Source: Desulfomonile tiedjei DSM 6799
GTDB taxonomy: Bacteria > Desulfobacterota > Desulfomonilia > Desulfomonilales > Desulfomonilaceae
DNA: 64,000 bases
Assembly: GCF_000266945.1 (NCBI RefSeq)
Contig: NC_018025.1
Location: 1,798,001 to 1,862,000 of the forward strand
Direction of reading: 5' to 3'
A model generated the notes under the pieces. The model did no database searches and was not told the origin of the DNA. It was given only the letters and a program-made list of their open reading frames with translations. Position 1 is the stretch's first letter. Every line of letters starts with the position of its first letter. Positions 15,518 through 25,380 of the stretch are shown piece by piece. A program made the translations under genes and the position numbers.

Positions 15518-17416
15518 TCACACGTCCATTGGTTTCGCCTGCATCGGAACTTGCTCTTCTTTCAACTCGTCGAATGCGAAGCGCACTGTCACAACGCCTT
15601 CAGAGTACGTCTTATGGAGTACGTACGGGAGCCGCTCAAATACTTTGAGCATCGGCTTATTTGAGAAGAGCACATCTGCGCAAAATCCCTTTACTCCTCG
15701 TGCTTTTGCTATCTCGATCATATATTGAACCAGAAACGTTGCTATGCCGCGTCCCTGATAGTTCTCATCGACCATGAAAGCAATATCCGGGTATCCTCCG
15801 TTGGGTTCGAACACGTACCTGGATTCCGCAATTATCCTGCGATTCTCACGCGGACCGATGGTTACGACCAGTGAAAGCCCCTGATCTTCCGTTATAGAGA
15901 CGTATTGTTGCACATTCGCATGGGGCATGCTTCTTCTCGGACTAAAATACCTGAAATAAACAGAACCTTGCGAAAGGGTATAGAAGAGATCTCGGATCAT
16001 AGATTCGTCGGTCGGTTTTATCACCCGTATATGCGCGAGAAGATCACCCTTGAACATGTGATCCATGCGCACACTCTTGCGCAGTTGGGGAGAAGCGGAC
16101 ATGAAATAGAATTGATCCGGATAAACATATCCCATTTCCCGGGCGTCTCTCATAAGGTCTTCCCGATGATTCGGGTGAGCAATCTCAATGAGTGCCATGG
16201 CCCGTTCCCTGATGGACTTGCCGCCGAGGTACGCAATCCCGTATTCCGTGACAATGTAGTTGACTTCTCCACGATTCATAATTACAGCGGATTTGGGACC
16301 AAATGACGGAACAATGGTAGATCTGCCGCTCTTGAGTGAAGTGGAGCGCAGGCACACGACCGACCTCCCATTCTTGGCCATGCCTGTGCCTATCATAAAA
16401 TCGTTGTCCCCTCCCGATCCCTCGAAGGCGGTCCATGTTGCTATTCCCTGGCGAATTTGACCTCTGAGATCGACCTGTAGCGCCAGATTTACCGCTACCA
16501 TATTGTCATTGGTCGCTATGGACATCGGGTTGAGCAGGACATCGGAGGGGTAGAATTCCACGAGTGCATTCTCATGCACGTAATCGTACAGCCGGCGTGT
16601 TCCCATGCAGGAAGTAGTGAGGCATTTTCCGCGGTATGTGCGTTTGGTGCTGTTAGTGATAACACCTCTTTCTATAAGATCTGCCAACGGATCGGTGAAG
16701 ATTTCCGTATGGATACCGAGATTCTTGTGATTCGTGAGAAAATCCAGGAGTCCATGAGAAATTCCGGCAAATCCGAGCTGCAGAATAGATCCGTCGTCAA
16801 TGAGTTCTGCAACAAACTTGCTTATGATTGCCTCGCGTTCGCCGAGAACCTCCGCTGGAGGCTCGCACAAGGGTTCCGGTCCATCCACGAGATAATGAAT
16901 CTTGTCGACGGGAACGAACGTGTCACCGTTTGTACGAGGCATGTAAGGATTAACCTGGGCAATGACGGTACGCGCGGATTCCACTGCGGCCATTGTAATG
17001 TCAACGGAAATGCCGAGACTGAATCTGCCGAATCTGTCTGGCGGCGCGACTTGAACGATTGCCACGTCGATGGGAATTCTACGGTTTCTCAGGAAAAATG
17101 GAATTTGGGAATGGAACAGGGGAACGTAATCGGCCTCTGATACTTGTTGTTCGTCGCCTTTCTTGCCACTCACAAAGAAAGTCTTCATACGAAATCGTCG
17201 AAGCCCTTTGGACGTGAGCTCAGAAGCTGCAGATCCGTTGATAAACTGCACAATCTCAACATCTTCCAGGTACGAGTCACCCAGCGCTTTGATGATGGAA
17301 ACGGGCTCGGAGCACATGCTCCCAAGGTAAATTCTGTCGCCGTTCTGTACTTTCGAAGCTGCTTCTTCCGTTGAGATTATTTTCGACCGATATGATGATT
17401 TCCAATCGCTCACCAT
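15518..17416 (-). CDS. Acetyl-CoA hydrolase/CoA-transferase fused to a GNAT acetyltransferase domain
   Basis: The protein has 632 residues; GGAGGGAG lies upstream of the ATG. Residues about 5-440 are a family I CoA-transferase/acetyl-CoA hydrolase (NGDRIYLGSMCSEPVSIIKA, VEFYPSDVLLNPMSIATNDN, GGDNDFMIGTGMAKNG, NYIVTEYGIAYLGG). Residues about 460-610 are a GNAT domain with the acetyl-CoA-binding signature YQGRGIATFLVQYMIEIAKA. The first part would move CoA between acyl groups or hydrolyse acetyl-CoA. The GNAT part may acetylate the enzyme itself or a partner, linking activity to acetyl-CoA level (inference). It is monocistronic, with repeats on both sides. Confidence 0.87.
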   Translation of the reverse strand: MVSDWKSSYRSKIISTEEAASKVQNGDRIYLGSMCSEPVSIIKALGDSYLEDVEIVQFINGSAASELTSKGLRRFRMKTFFVSGKKGDEQQVSEADYVPLFHSQIPFFLRNRRIPIDVAIVQVAPPDRFGRFSLGISVDITMAAVESARTVIAQVNPYMPRTNGDTFVPVDKIHYLVDGPEPLCEPPAEVLGEREAIISKFVAELIDDGSILQLGFAGISHGLLDFLTNHKNLGIHTEIFTDPLADLIERGVITNSTKRTYRGKCLTTSCMGTRRLYDYVHENALVEFYPSDVLLNPMSIATNDNMVAVNLALQVDLRGQIRQGIATWTAFEGSGGDNDFMIGTGMAKNGRSVVCLRSTSLKSGRSTIVPSFGPKSAVIMNRGEVNYIVTEYGIAYLGGKSIRERAMALIEIAHPNHREDLMRDAREMGYVYPDQFYFMSASPQLRKSVRMDHMFKGDLLAHIRVIKPTDESMIRDLFYTLSQGSVYFRYFSPRRSMPHANVQQYVSITEDQGLSLVVTIGPRENRRIIAESRYVFEPNGGYPDIAFMVDENYQGRGIATFLVQYMIEIAKARGVKGFCADVLFSNKPMLKVFERLPYVLHKTYSEGVVTVRFAFDELKEEQVPMQAKPMDV

Positions 17417-17548
17417 GAACGGGTACTCCCTCCGAATGCTTTAGATCACAACAACTGTTTGGATCGCAATAGCGTGTTCGACCATGTAACCGTTCAGTTA
17501 CGCGGGGTAGAGAAGATCTTCTCCTGTGATCATGGTACCACTAACTTT

Positions 17549-18362
17549 CAAAATCCCTCCTAATCCCCCTTTATTAAGAGGGGATTGGCACGTGCCTTCT
17601 TTACCCCCCCCTTTTTTTTTATAAAGGGGGGAAGGGGGGATTTTTTCCACACATAACTGAATGACTACTCGACTATGATATATGTTCGAGACAATTGCCC
17701 AGATCTCTTAACACTGAAAGAATTCTCCCGAATACCGGTGCGTTCTTCAGATGCCCCGAGCGGTACTTTTTCGATTCTATTGCATCCGATCTGCCAATCC
17801 CCGGGCAGCACGTTACCGTGAGATCGCCGAAGTGGCAATACCCCCGAGAATCTGCGTTGCTCATCAGCAAAATGAAACCAGTAGTAACCATTGGGTTACA
17901 TGGGTAGAGAGAATCTTTTCCCGCATCACGTTCCCTCCGACTTTATAAATTCCCCCCACCCCCATAGGCGCTAACTTTTCTGCCATTCTTTGTCCCGCAG
18001 GGACTAAAGAAAATAGCCCGGTAATTCAGAGACTGTCTCAAAAGTCGAAATTCATCCCATATCGTGGCACGATCTTCTCGCCGGCTTTCCGGCCTGATTG
18101 TAGGGGCGCCCCTCGTAGGTGCCCGGTAGTGACCGGCCTCCGTGCCGGTCATTGCGAGAGGGCAGGCACGAGACCTGTCCCTACAAGGATGATGAATCGC
18201 CGGCCTGTTATCAGTTGTTCCTCCGGAACAAACGACCAAAGATGCCATAAGTTAGCGCCTATGCCCCCCACCCCCCTTTTACTAAGGGGGAATTGCACGC
18301 TGCTACTTTACCCCCCTTTTATAAAGGGGGGCGGGGGGCATTTTACCCACGAATAACTGAAT
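17549..18362. repeat. Repeat-only region with two family D elements and a truncated family C element
   Basis: The 17417-18404 gap contains no gene I can support. Family D copies with opposed C and G tracts and the tail CACACATAACTGAATG or CACGAATAACTGAATG lie at 17549-17662 and 18261-18362. A family C element begins at 18029 with GAGACTGTCTCAA but lacks its right terminus. Between them, 17860-17945 carries GGTTACATGGGTAGAGAGA, which echoes sequence near 17490, so the whole gap is built of repeat fragments. Confidence 0.55.
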
Positions 18363-18404
18363 GGATACAACGAAAAGCTTTTCGTGCGAAACGAGACAAT
18401 GCTC

Positions 18405-19616
18405 TTACCTTGCTGATTGTTTCCTGGACGCCAAGAGTTCCAAGAAATTATCGATCTGCGACTCCAGAGATTCTATCGTGTACAAGCGCGGGTCATTGTG
18501 ATCCGCTTCCAGAATCAGACCTGGAATACCGGAACGCTCCGTTATGGCTCGCCGCACTTCCGGAATATCTTGTGAAACGAATTTACAGCTTCTATTTGAA
18601 TGATACAGAAATCCATCTAACTGATATTTAGCGGCAATCTCCAGGTAATCGTCTATTCTTTTCCCAAGGTGGAGATTCGCCAAATACAAGTACTGATTTG
18701 TCCAATCCGTGAGTGGATCTTCCTCACCAACTGCAAGCCGAGCCCAGGCCCATGTGTACAATGAAGTAACAAGGCTGCCCCCGCGCTCTTCCAGAAAGAG
18801 TGATAGACGTCTGAGCTCCGGCCAAATGGGCAAATTGTCCCAAAAGAGGCGGAAACGTTCGTTTTCGCATGCGCCGATTCCCTGATCGACCCGCGCCTGC
18901 AGTTCCGCGGCGAGATCGCGGTAAAAATCCACAGCAACCTGAGTGCCTCGTTGAGCCACAATGGGAGCCATTGATATGAACTGATCGAATACCGTTATAG
19001 GAGCCGGCCTGTGCATTCCGGATTCAAGTACACGAGTCCACAGGTCTGAAGCTTCTTTGGAAAGGCGAATAGCTTCTGTCAGACGATTCCGATCGAGCGA
19101 TTTGCCGGTGATTCTCTCGAGGAGAAGAATCAGGTCCTCCAGTTGCGTTCGGACGTATCTTTCTCCTGCAGGGTCCGGCTCGCCGTGACCGGAATGGGGC
19201 ACGTCGATGAGAAACATGGGGACATTGTAGAGTCTGCTCAGTACCTCGAACCATTTGGTGAGCGTACCGCATTGGCTGTTTGATATGAGAAGCAGATCGG
19301 GTTTCGGAAGTCCCCAGGTCGGACTCAGCCCCGTCTTTATGGACCCCAGATCGCACCGGGCGTACGAGCACAGGTCCATCGAGTAACCCATTCCCTCGGC
19401 CGCTGCTGCGACTTCCGTGGACATTTTGCGAGCGCCGATGATCACTGCATGATTCTCGGGATAGATCGGGATCACGTCCATTGCGTACAGAAGCTCAACC
19501 GGAGTAAATGCGTTTACATATGCAATGAACTTGTTGTTCTGTCGGGCTGCGTGTGCGCCGCCGTAATAATCGATGTTGATTTGCTTGAGCTGCTTGAGCG
19601 CTTCAATAGGCTGCAT
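18405..19616 (-). CDS. 2-hydroxyacyl-CoA dehydratase/benzoyl-CoA reductase-type subunit (HgdB/BcrC-like)
   Basis: The protein has 403 residues; GGAG lies 8 bases before the ATG. The family fold is recognisable from YVNAFTPVELLYAMDVIPIY near the start. Three cysteines at the usual [4Fe-4S] ligand positions are in MDLCSYARCDLG, SNSQCGTLTKWFE and HSNRSCKFVSQDI. These subunits carry out ATP-driven, radical-based dehydration of 2-hydroxyacyl-CoA or reduction of aromatic CoA thioesters. An ATPase activator (HgdC/BadF type) is required in known systems. It lies 18 bases downstream of a second subunit, forming a heterodimer-like operon. No activator gene is in this window. Confidence 0.87.
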   Translation of the reverse strand: MQPIEALKQLKQINIDYYGGAHAARQNNKFIAYVNAFTPVELLYAMDVIPIYPENHAVIIGARKMSTEVAAAAEGMGYSMDLCSYARCDLGSIKTGLSPTWGLPKPDLLLISNSQCGTLTKWFEVLSRLYNVPMFLIDVPHSGHGEPDPAGERYVRTQLEDLILLLERITGKSLDRNRLTEAIRLSKEASDLWTRVLESGMHRPAPITVFDQFISMAPIVAQRGTQVAVDFYRDLAAELQARVDQGIGACENERFRLFWDNLPIWPELRRLSLFLEERGGSLVTSLYTWAWARLAVGEEDPLTDWTNQYLYLANLHLGKRIDDYLEIAAKYQLDGFLYHSNRSCKFVSQDIPEVRRAITERSGIPGLILEADHNDPRLYTIESLESQIDNFLELLASRKQSAR

Positions 19617-19634
19617 CGTATTATCTCCTACATA

Positions 19635-20771
19635 TCACGGCAGGTCTTCTGCCAGCATTTCCCGAAACGCCTCGAGTCTCAGGCGAACCTGATCGATTGA
19701 AACGCCCCGTGCAGAGGTTTCCAGTATGAGTGACGGAATATTTTTCGCTGTAAGCGCCTTCTGAAAGTCGGGAGTATCGAATCCTGCCGCCTCGCAGAAT
19801 TTCGGATTCAGAAAGATCGCTCCTTGAGCACCGCTGTCCTTTACCCTGCGCACAAAGTTGTTTGCAGCCTTCGCTGGGTCGGTATGATATCCGGCGTATG
19901 GGGGCATGGCAAAATGACGATTTACAAGAGCCTTGAGTGGATCTCCCTCTTCATGGGCATCGATTTGTATTCCTCTGAATCCGGTTACTATCTCGTCGCT
20001 CGTCACAATCAACCCGAGATTATCCATGAGGTTCAATATTCCTGGGGGATCCCACACTTTCCCACGGACGTATACACGAGTTATTTCCTTTGCTGCGGAT
20101 TGGCCGTCGTTTTCCCAGGGGAGAGCTTCCATCCACTTCAGGTGCTCTTCCCGGGGAGTCCTCATGGCAGAGGCCACCAGGAGATTAATGCGTTCCGCAG
20201 TCCATTCCGGGGATTGTGCATGATACTTCTTGTAGGCTGCTCTCAGCTTCGATCTGCTCTGATTGTACAATCTTATGGATGCTTCCAGTGCGGAAAGATC
20301 CGCTGTTCGACCTGTTAAGCTGCAGGCCCATGCAAACAACCGCGAGAATTCGGCATGCAAATAGTCGCGTGCCGCTGCAAGATCGATCCGTTTCGGGAGC
20401 CGCAAGAATTCATTGTTCATCTGAGGAAAACAGGTATCCCAAATGTGAAAGAGGTTTCTCGTCGTATCGCACACGTACGGAATCACCATGCCGTCCAGCA
20501 CGTCGAGTTCCTCAGCCAATCCCATCTCCAGAGCGCCCATGGCATGGCTGCACGTATAACCGGGAATATGTGCCTGAGCCTGGGAGATGTGAATTCCCGC
20601 CCCTTCGATAGCTACAGGGAGCGCTCCGGACGCGTGGAGTATTTCTTCCGGAACGTCAGGCAGCAGGTGCCCAATGACGCGGCCGTGCACTGCAGATTTC
20701 CACTCTCCCGCTTTGGCCGCGGGAGACTGCATCATCTCCCTGAAAATGGTCCAGGGATCTTGAACACTCAT
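19635..20771 (-). CDS. 2-hydroxyacyl-CoA dehydratase/benzoyl-CoA reductase-type subunit (second partner)
   Basis: The protein has 378 residues with GGAGG 6 bases before the ATG. It shares the fold of its neighbour (DVPEEILHASGALPVAIEGA). Candidate Fe-S ligand cysteines are in GYTCSHAMGALEMGL, VIPYVCDTTRNLF and NPKFCEAAGFDTPD. Being the first gene of the pair, it probably forms a 1:1 complex with the 403-residue subunit. Substrate unknown; both lactate/glutamate-type 2-hydroxyacyl-CoA and aromatic CoA remain possible. Confidence 0.87.
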   Translation of the reverse strand: MSVQDPWTIFREMMQSPAAKAGEWKSAVHGRVIGHLLPDVPEEILHASGALPVAIEGAGIHISQAQAHIPGYTCSHAMGALEMGLAEELDVLDGMVIPYVCDTTRNLFHIWDTCFPQMNNEFLRLPKRIDLAAARDYLHAEFSRLFAWACSLTGRTADLSALEASIRLYNQSRSKLRAAYKKYHAQSPEWTAERINLLVASAMRTPREEHLKWMEALPWENDGQSAAKEITRVYVRGKVWDPPGILNLMDNLGLIVTSDEIVTGFRGIQIDAHEEGDPLKALVNRHFAMPPYAGYHTDPAKAANNFVRRVKDSGAQGAIFLNPKFCEAAGFDTPDFQKALTAKNIPSLILETSARGVSIDQVRLRLEAFREMLAEDLP

Positions 20772-21014
20772 AAGTTACCTCCGCTCGGCTCGATTCCCAC
20801 GCGTCTCCTTCGGCGCGCATTCGACCCCGAGGATTCATTCCCAAACAGTCGATCGCAAATCACCTCTCTTAAATCGCATTATTCACGTCATTTGGGAAGA
20901 AGTTAAATGGAGAGCACTTGAATTCAGACCGGATTGTGCGATTTGTGGTAATATGTTTCGCGAAAACTAACCCGAGTCGCCCCGCGAGAGGGAGAATAAT
21001 GGGAGCCCGGGCTG

Positions 21015-22283
21015 ATGATTACAGAAGCACTGCTTACGGCATATCTCAAACGAAAATACAATCAGACCCTTCAATTCGATCAAGTGGGACGCATTGAACC
21101 ACCGCGACCGCGTCAAGGAGCGGAATACCTCCTGTACGTTCATATTCCCTACTGTGAAGAACTGTGTCCGTATTGTTCCTTTAATCGATATCCTCTGGAC
21201 AGGAGCGTGGCACGGGAGTACTTTCGTAGCCTCACGGAAGAGATCCTCATCTACAGGAAACTCGGCTTCGAATTCACCTCGGTATACGTAGGGGGCGGAA
21301 CTCCAACGGTTCTCCCGGAGGAATTGGGCGCACTGTTAGATGATCTCAGAACGTGGTTTCAGATCAGGGAAATCTCAGTAGAAACCAATCCCAATCATCT
21401 CACGGATGAAATTCTGGAAATCCTTCAGAAGGGAGGGGTGAATCGACTATCAGTAGGTGTTCAGAGCTTTGATGACAATCTCCTGAAGCAAATGGAGCGG
21501 TATCACAAATACGGGAGTGGTGACGACATCAGGGCACGTCTTGCATCGATCATGGGGAGGTTTGACACTCTCAATGTGGATATGATCTTCAATTTTCCCA
21601 CACAAACCATGTCGATGCTGGAGCGTGATCTGGAAATAATCAGAGAAATGCAAGCGGATCAGGTTACGTTTTATCCACTCATGGTGTCCGAGATAACAAA
21701 GAAAGAATTGGCGAAAAGATTCGGTCCAATAAGCTATGAACAGGAACGAGCTTTTTATGAGAAAATTGCAGAAACGCTCGATAATGAATATGTATGTGGT
21801 ACAGCCTGGTGCTTTTCACGAAAAAAAAGCATGATAGACGAATACATTGTCGATTACGATGAATACGTCGGAGCGGGAAGCGGGTCCTTTGGATACGTTA
21901 ACGGCGCCTGCATAGCAAATACTTTTTCCATCCCTGAATATATGCATCAAGTAAGTACGGGAAATCTTCCCATATTGGCAAAGAAGAGCTTTTCCGCTAA
22001 AGAACAGATACACTATGATTTCATGATGAAGCTTTTCGGGACCTCGTTGAACATCAAAGACATTGAAGAGAAGTTCGACGGCAAATTTCGGAAAGTTCTG
22101 TGGAAAGAGATTCCATTGTTCAAGCTTCTCGGCGCTTTGATCAATGAGAACGGCTCATTACGATTGACCCGCAAAGGCAGATACTTTTGGGTTATCATGA
22201 TGCGAGAGTTCTTCACAGGAGTGAACAACTTCAGAGACATGTGCCGAGCCAAAATCAAAGTACCCAACGAATGTGGGCAGTGA
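21015..22283 (+). CDS. Coproporphyrinogen III oxidase-like radical SAM protein (HemN family)
   Basis: The protein has 422 residues. The radical SAM cluster motif CX3CX2C is in HIPYCEELCPYCSFNR. HemN-type features follow: YVGGGTPTVL, ISVETNPNHLTDE, NRLSVGVQSFDDNLLKQMER and FNFPTQT. True HemN enzymes form protoporphyrinogen anaerobically. This protein is close in layout, but the region after 300 is divergent, so it may be one of the haem-chaperone or haem-degrading homologues (HemW, HutW, ChuW). It is followed 20 bases later by the histidine kinase gene. Confidence 0.8.
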   Translation: MITEALLTAYLKRKYNQTLQFDQVGRIEPPRPRQGAEYLLYVHIPYCEELCPYCSFNRYPLDRSVAREYFRSLTEEILIYRKLGFEFTSVYVGGGTPTVLPEELGALLDDLRTWFQIREISVETNPNHLTDEILEILQKGGVNRLSVGVQSFDDNLLKQMERYHKYGSGDDIRARLASIMGRFDTLNVDMIFNFPTQTMSMLERDLEIIREMQADQVTFYPLMVSEITKKELAKRFGPISYEQERAFYEKIAETLDNEYVCGTAWCFSRKKSMIDEYIVDYDEYVGAGSGSFGYVNGACIANTFSIPEYMHQVSTGNLPILAKKSFSAKEQIHYDFMMKLFGTSLNIKDIEEKFDGKFRKVLWKEIPLFKLLGALINENGSLRLTRKGRYFWVIMMREFFTGVNNFRDMCRAKIKVPNECGQ

Positions 22284-22303
22284 ACTCACGGAGATCTAGT
22301 CTG

Positions 22304-24427
22304 ATGCCCAAACCAACATATGAACAACTGGAACGGCGGGTAAAAGAACTCGAACGAATAGCGGGCGATTTCATCGATAAGGAAATCGGATTCGAACAGG
22401 ACGAGGGATTTGAGCTCTCGATTTTGTTCAATATTTCTCAAGCCGTTGCCTCCACTATGGAAATGGACGAGCTTTTGGCCATCGTTTGCGATGAAGTCCG
22501 AAAGGCTCTATTGGCTGAAGGTGCCGGCGTGCTTCTGTATGACGAAAACCGCGGAGATCTTTACTGGAGGCAGGTACGCGATTCCAAGCACATACTCGCT
22601 CCCCAATCGGACGATTTGAGGTTGCCCATAGACGGAAGTATTGCAGGATGGGCATTCAAGCACAACAAACCTGCTCGCGTAAACGACGTATCCATAGATC
22701 CTCGTTACTATCCCGAGATGACAAAGAAAAGCGGGTTCCAGATCCGCAAAGTCTTACAAGTACCACTGAACACGAGAGATAAAACCATCGGCGTGCTCAT
22801 GGTTATGAACAAAATCGGAGGCGATTTCACCGAACAGGATGAAGCCCTGGCAATGTCCATGGGAGGGACTATTGCCCTCGCTATTGACAATGCGACAGTC
22901 TACAAAAAGCTCAAGAAATCCAAAGACGACCTTGAGATGATTTACAGAGCCAGTATGGCTCTTGCGACCACTCTTGATCTGGATCATTTGCTGTCCGTTG
23001 TCATCACCGAGCTTCGGGAAGCTCTGACGACTGAAGCAGCAGGATTGCTTCTGTATGACGAACGACGCGGAGATCTCTATTGGCGAGAAGTTCAGGATGA
23101 AAAGGGGGTAATCTCATCGAAAACCGCGGAACTGAGGCTTCCTTTGGATAAGAGTATCAGCGGCCAGGTCTTTCAGACCGGAGAGCCTGCTCTGCTGAAC
23201 GATCCGTCGAGCAATCCCCAATTCTTCAAGCCTTTTCAGGAGCGAAGCGGCTTCGCCATTCGCAATGAAATCATCGTTCCTCTGCATACGAGAGAGAAAA
23301 CCATCGGTGTCCTGGTTGTAATCAACAAGAAAGAAGGGAATTTTTCGGAAGAAGACGTCCATATCCTTACTTCCCTCGCGGGAGTTGTAGCCCTGGCTGT
23401 GGAAAACGCGCAATTCTTCGAGGAACTCCTCAGTTCCTACCGCGAATTGGAAAACCTGAACCGTGTCAAGTCCAAGATCCTCAATCATCTAAGCCATGAA
23501 TTGCGTACTCCCCTGGCAATAATCCGGGGCACGTTGGCAACTATGTGGAAACGTCTCAGGGATATGGGAATTAACGACTTCGATCGATCCATAGACCGCA
23601 TGAATCGACACGTTCAGAGCCTCAACCGACTGGAAGCCCAGGTCGAGAGCATCATGATGACCGGGTACACCTTTGAAAAACGATGGATAACGGATTTCCT
23701 GCAAAAAGCTCTCGATTTGATGGTGGTTCAGACCGAGTGGACACCAAAAATAAAAGAAGCAGCCGAAATCATCCACCATTGGCTCGAAAAAACATTTCCG
23801 ACGCGGCGCGATGAGCTTCAGCGGATAAATATTCGGGAATTCGGTACAAATGTATATCACCTCGTGTCATTCAAGGCTAAAGAGCAAAATCGCAAAGTGA
23901 ATATCCAGTTCAACCTGGAAGACGGCGTACTACTCATTCCCGGTCATGTCCTGACTGCGATTATGGAGGGACTGATCAGGAATGCTATTGAAGCAACCCC
24001 CGACAATGGCTCCGTGTTCGTAAACGGGGTCGTCAAAGGAGACTGGTATATTTTCACGGTCAAAGACACGGGAGTCGGAATTCCGGAATCTGACAAGAAA
24101 TTGATTTTTGAGGGTTTCTATCCTGTGCAGGAGACGGAGAATTACTCCAGCAGAAGACCGTATTCCTTTAACGCGGGAGGCAAAGGAATCGATCTCTTGC
24201 GCATCAGAATGTTTTCCGAATTGTACGGCTTCAAACTGTCGTTTACGACGAAACGTTGCCAGCACCTCGGTGAGGACGCCGAAATGCCGGGTGATACCGA
24301 GCGATGCGCTCATTGCTCGTCTCCGGAAGAATGTGCGAACCTGGGAGGCTCCGAATTTACGGTGGATTTCCCACTCGCAGACTCAAAAGCGAGTGTTCGG
24401 GGGCTGCAGGAAGAGGCAGCAGCATAA
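22304..24427 (+). CDS. GAF-GAF sensor histidine kinase
   Basis: 707 residues from the ATG at 22304 (GGAG about 10 bases upstream); longer in-frame starts overlap the previous gene. A short coiled coil (YEQLERRVKELERIAGDF) is followed by GAF 1 (about 50-200) and GAF 2 (about 225-375), which are clearly duplicated (EGAGVLLYDENRGDLYWRQV versus EAAGLLLYDERRGDLYWREV). The H-box is LSHELRTPLAIIRG, the N-box GLIRNAIEATPDNG, and the G-boxes KDTGVGIPESD and GGKGIDLLRIR. It is soluble, with no membrane segment. The ATP-binding domain carries a late Cys cluster (KRCQHLG, ERCAHCSSPEECANLGG) that could bind metal. No response regulator is adjacent. Confidence 0.9.
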   Translation: MPKPTYEQLERRVKELERIAGDFIDKEIGFEQDEGFELSILFNISQAVASTMEMDELLAIVCDEVRKALLAEGAGVLLYDENRGDLYWRQVRDSKHILAPQSDDLRLPIDGSIAGWAFKHNKPARVNDVSIDPRYYPEMTKKSGFQIRKVLQVPLNTRDKTIGVLMVMNKIGGDFTEQDEALAMSMGGTIALAIDNATVYKKLKKSKDDLEMIYRASMALATTLDLDHLLSVVITELREALTTEAAGLLLYDERRGDLYWREVQDEKGVISSKTAELRLPLDKSISGQVFQTGEPALLNDPSSNPQFFKPFQERSGFAIRNEIIVPLHTREKTIGVLVVINKKEGNFSEEDVHILTSLAGVVALAVENAQFFEELLSSYRELENLNRVKSKILNHLSHELRTPLAIIRGTLATMWKRLRDMGINDFDRSIDRMNRHVQSLNRLEAQVESIMMTGYTFEKRWITDFLQKALDLMVVQTEWTPKIKEAAEIIHHWLEKTFPTRRDELQRINIREFGTNVYHLVSFKAKEQNRKVNIQFNLEDGVLLIPGHVLTAIMEGLIRNAIEATPDNGSVFVNGVVKGDWYIFTVKDTGVGIPESDKKLIFEGFYPVQETENYSSRRPYSFNAGGKGIDLLRIRMFSELYGFKLSFTTKRCQHLGEDAEMPGDTERCAHCSSPEECANLGGSEFTVDFPLADSKASVRGLQEEAAA

Positions 24428-24482
24428 GAAATGCAAAGGCGAATGCCGAAGGTCCGACTTCAATACGGTAAAGGAGTTGATC

Positions 24483-24794
24483 ATGTATTTACCTGGAATA
24501 TTTAAACAGTTTCTCGAAGAGTACAAGGATATAGCTGACGCGTATCGAAAAGTGGGCGACCTCTGCGACCAGGCTGGTCCTTTGGATCCGAAAACACAGC
24601 ATCTCATTCAACTGGGAATCTCAATAGGTACGGAATCCAAGGGCGGAGTGCGTTCCCATGCGAGACGTGCGCTGAGCGCGGGTGCTACCGAACAGGAAGT
24701 GCTCCAGACAGTGCTCCTGTCCATGAGTATCGTTGGATTCCCGGCCATGATTGCCGCTTACGGATGGGTCAAAGAGGTTCTGGCCTCACGCTGA
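24483..24794 (+). CDS. Carboxymuconolactone decarboxylase/AhpD-like small protein
   Basis: The protein has 103 residues and is a single CMD/AhpD domain: DPKTQHLIQLGISIGTESKG, then VRSHARRALSAGATEQEVLQ. The position that carries the CxxC redox pair in AhpD is occupied by GGVRSHARRA without cysteines, so an AhpD-type peroxidase-reductase function is unlikely. The histidine is retained. It lies 55 bases after the kinase gene on the same strand and may be co-transcribed. Confidence 0.8.
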   Translation: MYLPGIFKQFLEEYKDIADAYRKVGDLCDQAGPLDPKTQHLIQLGISIGTESKGGVRSHARRALSAGATEQEVLQTVLLSMSIVGFPAMIAAYGWVKEVLASR

Positions 24795-24840
24795 TCCTGT
24801 CCGTTTTTCCACAAATATTCCAAATTCGCGCTTAGAACGA

Positions 24841-25008
24841 TTGCCGAAAATTCTGCCGCTTATCCTGCGCTTGAATACAAGATATTGGTGGGGACCGGCG
24901 TCCCTGCCGGCCATTCTATTGATATCATTGATTATATTGAAGATGTGCCGGCACGGAGGCACGGCACCCACCAATATTCCTATCCTCAATCGAGGTTAAT
25001 TTTGGCAA
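24841..25008. mobile_element. Family A element, complete copy of 168 bp (opposite orientation)
   Basis: Starts TTGCCGAAAATTCTG and ends ATTTTGGCAA. Its internal sequence GGACCGGCGTCCCTGCCGGC and GATGTGCCGGCACGGAGGCA is the reverse complement of the copies at 9441-9610 and 59851-60020. The region 25009-25206 between this and the next element contains nothing I recognise. Confidence 0.7.
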
Positions 25009-25380
25009 TTCCTACAACACCGACCCCTCTGTACGCAAGAAACTGGAGGCGATGCAATCGATCCGCCTCCAGCCTCATTCCGAGCTTCTTACCAACCAGA
25101 AATGGAAACGGCTGGCAAATCGAACCGCTCCGCTCATGAAGAGCTTTTGGAGGATGCGGTCTGCTGTTCCGAAAGCACCTTCGAACCAGGTGGCATATTA
25201 TAGTCAGTGCCAAGAATTCTGTCGTTTATCCCTCGTGTTCTCGTGTGAATTACAGGATATTGGGTAGGGACCGGCGTCCCTTGTATGTTTCTGTCCATGA
25301 AGTACTGAATCTCTGGAACCGGTACCGAGCTGAGGGGAGGGGCTGATACTGGATCAATGATACGAGGTACTTCAAAAAAT

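Noticed and set aside
17417-18404. A gene in the 1-kb gap after the CoA-transferase
   Set aside because: All open frames there are short and lie over repeats with C or G tracts; none has a ribosome site and motif.
24483-24794. AhpD-type peroxidase reductase
   Set aside because: The CMD domain lacks the CxxC pair, so only the fold is claimed.
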